Shown: piece after piece, positions 15,101-18,346 of the stretch | Position numbering within the stretch: position 1 is the first letter of the stretch | How the letters are laid out: every line of letters starts with the position of its first letter | Source of the DNA: Actinoallomurus sp048498315 | Lineage (GTDB): Bacteria; Actinomycetota; Actinomycetes; Streptosporangiales; Streptosporangiaceae | Assembly (NCBI GenBank): GCA_048498315.1 | Contig: JBEHYF010000111.1 | Span: 1-18,346, forward strand | DNA: 18,346 bases | Direction: 5' to 3' | Notes under the pieces: generated by a model | Told to the model about the DNA's origin: nothing | Database searches by the model: none | What the model saw: the letters and a program-made list of their open reading frames with translations, nothing else | Position numbers and translations under genes: made by a program

Positions 15101-16331
15101 CGTGCCCGTCGACGCGCACCGCGCCGCCGGTCACGTCGTAGAAGCGGCCGAGCAGCAGCGCGGCGGTCGACTTTCCGGACGCCGACGCCCCGACCAGGGC
15201 GACCGTCTCGCCGGGCGCGATCCGCAGGTCGAAGCCGTTGAGCACCGGCGGCGAGCCGGGGAAGGCGAACCGTACCCGCTCGAAGCGGATCTCACCGGTG
15301 ACCGGCGGCAGGACGCGGGCGCCGGGCGCGTCGGTCACGGCGGGCGCCGCGTCGAGCAGCGCGAAGATGCGCTCGGCTCCGGCGCGGGCCTGCTGGCCCG
15401 AGGCGAACATGCCGGCCAGCATCCGGGCCGGGCCGACCAGCATGACGAGGTAGGAGGCGAACGCGAGGAACGTGCCGACGGTGATCTGGTGGCGCAGCGC
15501 CAGCCAGCCGCCGAGGGCCAGCACGCCGGCCTGCCCGAACGACGGGATGGCCTCCAGCGCCGGCTGGTATCGCGCCTGGATCCGCAGCGCGCGCACGCTC
15601 GACCCGTACAGCGCGGCGGCTGCGTCCGCGAGCCGCGCGAACTCCCGGCCTTCCTGCCCGAACGCCTTCACCACCCGGACGCCGGTCACCGCCTGGTCGA
15701 CGACCTGCGCGACCTCCCCGGTGCGCTGCTGGACGTCCCAGGTGGCCGGGTACAGCCGCGACCGCATCCGGTACGCGCCGACGGCCAGCGCCGGCACCAT
15801 GACGAGGCTGATCAGCGCGAGCGGCGGCGAGAAGACGAACATGACGACCAGCGCCCCGGCCATCAGCACGAGGTTGCTCGCCATCATCGGCAGCACCCGC
15901 AGCACGCGGAGCACGAGGCTGATGTCGGCGTTCGCCCGTGACACGAGCTGCCCGGTGGCCAGCCCGCCGTGGGCGACCAGGTCGAGGCGCTGCAGGCAGG
16001 CGTGGATCGCGGCGCGCAGTCCGTAGGAGACCTCCAGCACCACCCGCGACGCGTTGAACCGCCGGATGCGGGCGGCCACGAACCCGGCGACGCCGAGCCC
16101 GGCCAGAAGCAGCAGCAACGGCACGGCCGAGGCGCGGTGCGTAAGGATCACGTCGTCGACGATGCGGCGCTCGACGACCGGCACGGCGGTGCCGACCGCC
16201 GCCCCGACGAGCCCCGCCACGAACGTGCGCACGAGCCCGGCCCGCTGCCGCAGCACGTACGGTGCCAGCCGCCGGATCCAGCCCCCGTCGGCGCTCACCC
16301 ACGCCCGGTCCGTCGGTCGCCGTCCGCCCAT
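12189..16331 (-). CDS. Fused full-length ABC exporter (TMD-NBD-TMD-NBD)
   Basis: A 1380-residue multidrug-type ABC exporter with both half-transporters in one chain, the layout of mycobacterial Rv0194. TMD1 spans about residues 25-300 and NBD1 about 345-580. NBD1 has Walker A GASASGKST (Lys387), signature LSGGQRQR (485-492), Walker B ILILDDATSA (Asp509 followed by Asp510 where the catalytic Glu normally sits) and H-loop LVAHRRST; its Q-loop reads VFEESFLF with Glu instead of Gln. A Gly/Ala/Pro/Asp-rich linker covers about 590-810. TMD2 spans about 815-1110. NBD2 has Walker A GATGAGKSS (Lys1184), signature LSAGQRQL (1282 on), Walker B ILLLDEATAN (Asp1306, Glu1307) and H-loop VIAHRLQT. One ATP site is therefore canonical and one degenerate. 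The start is the ATG at 16331 with GGAGGG a few bases upstream; an ATG at 16388 lacks one. The substrate cannot be told. It could export the product of the divergent peptide-modification genes, but nothing proves it. Confidence 0.95.
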   Translation of the reverse strand: MGGRRPTDRAWVSADGGWIRRLAPYVLRQRAGLVRTFVAGLVGAAVGTAVPVVERRIVDDVILTHRASAVPLLLLLAGLGVAGFVAARIRRFNASRVVLEVSYGLRAAIHACLQRLDLVAHGGLATGQLVSRANADISLVLRVLRVLPMMASNLVLMAGALVVMFVFSPPLALISLVMVPALAVGAYRMRSRLYPATWDVQQRTGEVAQVVDQAVTGVRVVKAFGQEGREFARLADAAAALYGSSVRALRIQARYQPALEAIPSFGQAGVLALGGWLALRHQITVGTFLAFASYLVMLVGPARMLAGMFASGQQARAGAERIFALLDAAPAVTDAPGARVLPPVTGEIRFERVRFAFPGSPPVLNGFDLRIAPGETVALVGASASGKSTAALLLGRFYDVTGGAVRVDGHDVRDVTLASLRSQLGMVFEESFLFSESIRDNIAYGRPDATDEEVEAAARAAEAHEFVTRLPDGYATVVGERGLTLSGGQRQRVALARALLADPRILILDDATSAVDAKVEESIHAALRRVLRAPGRPRTALLVAHRRSTLRLADRIAVVDGGRVVDDGTHAELMARCPLYRRLLAGEGDRIDGGDPAAAGTTGPLARTRMGDIGIADSRFVAAGAAGTVGMPAGTGGHADGRRPATDGRRPDAVPDAGLDSGRPAAGAAAGDGAPGNGAPGKGARGPWGDAAPRGGRPVAGDGDPGDGHAGGAAPGEAGVPENVAVSIETAQARAAEVAAAGVRGAVAAGAEAARAGMAGAEAARTEGAVGRPSGGRFGDLGQEDLRRRVAALPPVRDVPDVDVSRESRPAPGFRLWRFLRPYRRPLALGLVLVVLDALAGVAGPYISRDGIDHGVLTGSRAALFTAAGVFLGVALAGLVVGRAVTLVAGRTGERLMYALRIRVWAQLQRLSVDYYDREMAGVIMTRMTTDVGAFSSVLQDGLINALASLFTFAGVAVAMVVMSPPLTGAAAIVLVPLVAATVLFRRLSATPYRESRERLARVNAGLQESIAGVRESQAFTQERRRHALFTRLTRDYVASRLAAQQLVSLYFPFVDLLSSLAAVLVLAVGQHLAAEGALTPGALIAFLLYLNLFFAPIQQLSEVFDDWQQARVSMARIAELMDVPVATPVAAHPVDPGRLRGEIRLEGVRFGYRGGAGDALAGVDLEIAPGETVALVGATGAGKSSLVKLLARFHDPDAGRVLVDGHDLRDLDPVAYRRQLGYVPQEAFLFRGTVRDNIAYGRPDASAEQIEAAARSVGAHELIMRLPGGYDHEIAERGASLSAGQRQLLCLARAALVDPAILLLDEATANLDLATEARITRAMGSVASGRTTVVIAHRLQTARTADRIIVLDRGRVVEDGTHEELLRDRGAYALLWQAA
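13900..14560 (-). repeat. Low-complexity linker DNA with internal tandem repeats
   Basis: Encodes the non-conserved linker between the two halves of the ABC exporter. On the + strand it holds a 15-bp tandem repeat around GTTCCCAGGGGCGCC (about 14288-14320), giving GNGAPGKGA-like protein repeats. It also holds a second pair built on GGGTCGCCGTCCGTCGG (about 14378-14417), giving the doubled DGRRP. The reading frame is maintained throughout. Confidence 0.6.
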
Positions 16332-16345
16332 GCACCCTCCGGGCC

Positions 16346-16531
16346 CTAACGGTGGGTGCGCCGTGCCTGCACCGGGATCCGGTGCCATGTCGGCTCGGCG
16401 GTGGTGTGGGCCATATAGCACGATGATACGAGCGCGAAGGTCGCGTTCAGGATGACGATCAGGGTGGCCGGCCATCCGGCGAAAGCTCGGCGGCCCGCGC
16501 GAGAAGGATCGTCCGCCCGAGTGGAAGACAT
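16346..16531 (-). CDS. Possible small single-pass membrane protein
   Basis: A 61-residue frame starting at the ATG at 16531 (a GTG at 16537 would add two residues). A charged N-terminus (SSTRADDPSRAGRR) is followed by one clear hydrophobic span, WPATLIVILNATFALVSSCY, and a polar tail. Across the hydrophobic part most third codon positions are G or C, as in the real genes here. It ends 14 bases before the ABC exporter start, an operon-like spacing, so it could be a small accessory subunit or leader of the exporter. Against it are a weak ribosome site, no family I recognise, and lower third-position GC in the first 20 codons. It overlaps a + strand ORF (16452-16631); at most one of the two is likely real. 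Confidence 0.35.
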   Translation of the reverse strand: MSSTRADDPSRAGRRAFAGWPATLIVILNATFALVSSCYMAHTTAEPTWHRIPVQARRTHR

Positions 16532-16631
16532 CGACACCAGCCCGCCGGCGCGAACGGCTCCGCGCCGCCGGGTCGCGCCGACGGTCGCACCGCGGTACGG
16601 CGGCGAAAGCCGGCTGACGGTATTTGACTAG
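16452..16631 (+). CDS. Possible 59-residue ORF upstream of the radical SAM gene
   Basis: ATG at 16452 to TAG at 16629-16631, ending 73 bases before the radical SAM start; a GTG at 16521 would give a 36-residue version. The product is Arg/Pro/Ala-rich with an acidic EDIDTSPP stretch and ends RYGGESRLTVFD. Its position and small size are those expected of a precursor peptide for the maturase. However, the C-terminus does not match the FxSxx pattern known for FxsB partners, about a quarter of third positions are A or T, no good ribosome site precedes either start, and the likely promoter of the next gene overlaps its stop. Treat as a weak candidate. Confidence 0.18.
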   Translation: MTIRVAGHPAKARRPAREGSSARVEDIDTSPPARTAPRRRVAPTVAPRYGGESRLTVFD

Positions 16632-16652
16632 TCGGAATTACCGCCAGATAGT
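16624..16652 (+). promoter_or_regulatory. Promoter candidate for the radical SAM gene
   Basis: TTGACT (16624-16629) and GATAGT (16647-16652) are separated by 17 bases, five and four matches to the vegetative -35 and -10 consensus, in the most AT-rich stretch of the window. Predicted transcription would begin near 16659, leaving a leader of about 45 bases before the GTG at 16705. Confidence 0.5.
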
Positions 16653-16704
16653 GGTACGGAATCGCAAATACAGGACTAAGCCCGCATCGGGGGGCGTAGC
16701 AGAC

Positions 16705-17943
16705 GTGACCGCAGACCTGGGGGCGGCCCGGGCAGGTTCTGCTCCGGAATGGCCTGCGACAATGGACGTCCCCGCGCTCCTCGCCGGGGGCTGGCGGCCG
16801 CGCCCGTTCCGCGAGTTCATCCTGAAGATCCACAGCCGCTGCGATCTTTCCTGCGACTACTGCTACATGTACGAGCTGGCCGACCGGAGCTGGCGGAACC
16901 GCCCGGCGCGCATGGCGTACTCGACGGTCGACGCGACCGCCGCCCGGATCGCCGAGCACGTCCGCACGCACGGTCTCACCTCGATCGACCTCGTGCTGCA
17001 CGGCGGCGAACCGCTGCTCGCCGGCCCCGGCCTGATCAGGCACGCCGTCACCGCCGTCCGTGCCGCCGTCGGCGCGGACGTGCTGGTGCGCGCGACGATC
17101 CAGACCAACGGCGTCCGGCTGGACGACGGCTACCTGGCCCTCTTCGACGAGCTCGGCGTTCGCGTCGGCGTGAGCCTCGACGGCGACGCCCGTGCGCACG
17201 ACCGGCACCGGCGCCGCGCGAACGGCGCCGGTAGCCACGCCGCCGTCGCCGCCGCGCTCAGACGGCTGACCGCGCCGGCGTACCGGCACCTGTTCGCCGG
17301 CCTGCTCGCCACCGTCGACGTCCGCAACGACCCGGTGCGCACCTACGAGGCGCTGCTGGCCTTCGAGCCGCCGACGATCGACTTCCTCCTGCCGCACGGG
17401 AACTGGACGCTGCCACCGCCGGAGCGCGCGCCCGGCTCGCCGGCGACACCGTACGCGCGCTGGCTGATCGCCATCTTCGACCGCTGGTACCACGCGCCCC
17501 GGCGCGAGACCGGCATCCGGCTGTTCGAGGAGATCATCCAGTTGCTGCTCGGCGGTGCCTCGGCCGCCGAGGCGGTCGGCCTGTCGCCCGCCCGCATGAT
17601 CGTCGTCGAGACGGACGGCGACATCGAGCAGTCCGACATGCTCAAGTCGGCCTATGAAGGGGCGCCCGCAACCGGCCTGCACGTGACCCGCGATCCCTTC
17701 GACGCGGCCCTCGCGCTGCCGTCGCTCGCCGCCCGGCAGATCGGTGCGCGGGCGCTGGCCGCCGAGTGCCGCGCCTGCCGCATCGGGCGGATCTGCGGCG
17801 GCGGCCTGTACGCCCACCGGTACCGCGTCGGCAGCGGGTTCGCCAACCCCTCGGTGTACTGCCCCGACCTTTACCGCCTGATCACGCACATCGAAGCGAC
17901 GGTCGGCGCAGACCTGGCGGCGCGGCTGGATCGGCGGCCATGA
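16705..17943 (+). CDS. FxsB-like radical SAM/SPASM peptide-modifying enzyme
   Basis: A 412-residue radical S-adenosylmethionine enzyme of the actinobacterial FxsB type, expected to form a carbon-based crosslink or related change on a ribosomal peptide. The [4Fe-4S]/SAM motif CxxxCxxC is Cys46, Cys50 and Cys53 in HSRCDLSCDYCYMYELADRS, followed by the SAM-site LHGGEPLL (Gly100-Glu102). The C-terminal SPASM-like region has Cys355, Cys358, Cys364 and Cys386 in ECRACRIGRICGGGLYAHRY and NPSVYCPDL, typical of FxsB. The start is taken as the GTG at 16705, about ten bases after GGGGGG. The ATG at 16763 (MDVPALLAGGWRPRPFREF) is a reasonable alternative; a TTG at 16624 would run through the promoter. 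Its stop overlaps the next start (ATGA), implying translational coupling. No FxSxx precursor precedes it. The exact reaction cannot be read from sequence. Confidence 0.88.
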   Translation: MTADLGAARAGSAPEWPATMDVPALLAGGWRPRPFREFILKIHSRCDLSCDYCYMYELADRSWRNRPARMAYSTVDATAARIAEHVRTHGLTSIDLVLHGGEPLLAGPGLIRHAVTAVRAAVGADVLVRATIQTNGVRLDDGYLALFDELGVRVGVSLDGDARAHDRHRRRANGAGSHAAVAAALRRLTAPAYRHLFAGLLATVDVRNDPVRTYEALLAFEPPTIDFLLPHGNWTLPPPERAPGSPATPYARWLIAIFDRWYHAPRRETGIRLFEEIIQLLLGGASAAEAVGLSPARMIVVETDGDIEQSDMLKSAYEGAPATGLHVTRDPFDAALALPSLAARQIGARALAAECRACRIGRICGGGLYAHRYRVGSGFANPSVYCPDLYRLITHIEATVGADLAARLDRRP

Positions 17944-18346
17944 GCCTGGGCGTCCACCGCATCCCCGACGAGATGTTCGCGGCGCTGGCGGCCGGCGCGG
18001 GCGGCGCGCCGGCCGTGCGGCTCCTCGTCGCGGCGCAGCGCAGCAAGCTCCTTCTCCTCCTCCATGGCGTGGTCGAACGGGCCCGCGCCACCGGGCATCC
18101 CGGCCACGAGGCGGCGCGCGGCGCGTACGATCTGCTCGCCGACCTGCAGGACACGGCGCCGCGCGCCGTCGACGCGGTGCTCCGGCATCCCGCGGTCGGC
18201 GCGTGGGCGCACGCCACGGTACGGGCGCTGACGCGCGGGCACGCCCCCGCCGCCCCCGGCCGGATGGCGGCCCTCGCCGCCGCTGCCGCGGCCAAGGCCG
18301 GCGCGCGCCGGACGATCCCGGTCGGCGTGGCGTCGGACGCCACGCC
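17940..18346 (+). CDS. N-terminus of aKG-HExxH-type peptide beta-hydroxylase (partial)
   Basis: Starts at the ATG at 17940, overlapping the radical SAM stop, and stays open to the right edge (135 complete codons). The beginning MSLGVHRIPDEMFAALAAG, then VRLLVAAQRSKLLLLLHGVV, AYDLLADLQDTAPRAVDAVL, RHPAVGAWAHATVRAL and an Ala-rich helical stretch match, from memory, the N-terminal helical region of proteins annotated as HEXXH motif-containing putative peptide modification proteins (TIGR04267, later aKG-HExxH peptide beta-hydroxylases). These often sit beside, or are fused to, FxsB-like radical SAM enzymes. The catalytic HExxH motif lies further downstream in relatives and is outside the window, so activity cannot be judged. 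The HEAAR near residue 54 is not that motif. Coupled expression with the radical SAM gene is expected. Confidence 0.72.
   Translation, partial: MSLGVHRIPDEMFAALAAGAGGAPAVRLLVAAQRSKLLLLLHGVVERARATGHPGHEAARGAYDLLADLQDTAPRAVDAVLRHPAVGAWAHATVRALTRGHAPAAPGRMAALAAAAAAKAGARRTIPVGVASDAT

Larger units (their letters stand above)
16332..16704. other. Divergent control region between ABC exporter and radical SAM gene
   Basis: About 370 bp that must contain the promoters for both directions. It holds two AT-richer islands in a 75% GC background: CCATATAGCACGATGATACG (16412-16431) and 16619-16680. The first contains, on the minus strand, TATCAT, a possible -10 for the exporter. The second carries the + strand promoter candidate. 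Two small open frames lie in this stretch on opposite strands and are discussed separately. Confidence 0.55.

Noticed and set aside
16624..16704. N-terminal extension of the radical SAM protein from a TTG at 16624
   Set aside because: The stretch is AT-rich, contains the -35/-10 candidate, has no ribosome site and is not like the N-terminus of FxsB relatives.
17871..18343. Minus strand ORFs opposite the right-edge genes
   Set aside because: Arg/Ala-rich antisense shadows. The + strand frame has family resemblance and start/stop coupling to the upstream gene.

Overview
The window is about 75% GC with strong G/C bias at third codon positions, GTG starts and actinobacterial gene families, so it comes from a high-GC actinomycete. 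A Streptosporangiales/Thermomonosporaceae-like host (Actinomadura type) is my inference; no rRNA or marker gene confirms it.

Layout. 1-211 is a G-rich tandem repeat. 212-3946 (-) is cobN, the large cobaltochelatase subunit, with a cobalamin riboswitch in its leader (about 4006-4148). 4240-5252 is a zone of gene decay: the C-terminal remnant of an AraC-type regulator (+) faces a half-length AMP-binding protein (-) that has lost its ATP-binding P-loop. 5352-6452 (+) is a Gfo/Idh/MocA oxidoreductase. 6633-8153 (-) is cobQ (cobyric acid synthase) and 8546-9739 (-) is cobD/cbiB, separated by a 392-bp minisatellite-like stretch. 9998-10864 (+) is an SMP-30/gluconolactonase-like protein. 11236-12099 (-) is a DMT/EamA-type membrane protein, preceded by 12189-16331 (-), a fused full-length ABC exporter (TMD-NBD-linker-TMD-NBD). 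16332-16704 is a divergent control region with a possible 63-residue membrane protein (-), a possible 59-residue ORF (+) and a good promoter candidate. 16705-17943 (+) is an FxsB-like radical SAM/SPASM peptide maturase. It overlaps by ATGA the start of a second gene that runs off the right edge and looks like the N-terminus of an aKG-HExxH-type peptide beta-hydroxylase.

How the genes work together. CobN inserts cobalt into hydrogenobyrinic acid a,c-diamide. CobQ amidates four side chains of adenosylcobyric acid diamide. CobD/CbiB attaches the aminopropanol arm. These are three steps of the aerobic cobalamin pathway, and cobN is probably repressed by the finished cofactor through the riboswitch. 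The right edge is the most interesting part: a two-enzyme RiPP tailoring module (radical SAM crosslinking plus 2-oxoglutarate-dependent hydroxylation) with no obvious canonical precursor gene inside the window.

A recurring oddity is low-complexity Gly/Ala/Pro/Asp/Arg-rich insertion in otherwise conserved proteins (oxidoreductase, CobD, the ABC exporter linker). It is accompanied by short tandem DNA repeats both inside genes and in intergenic gaps.
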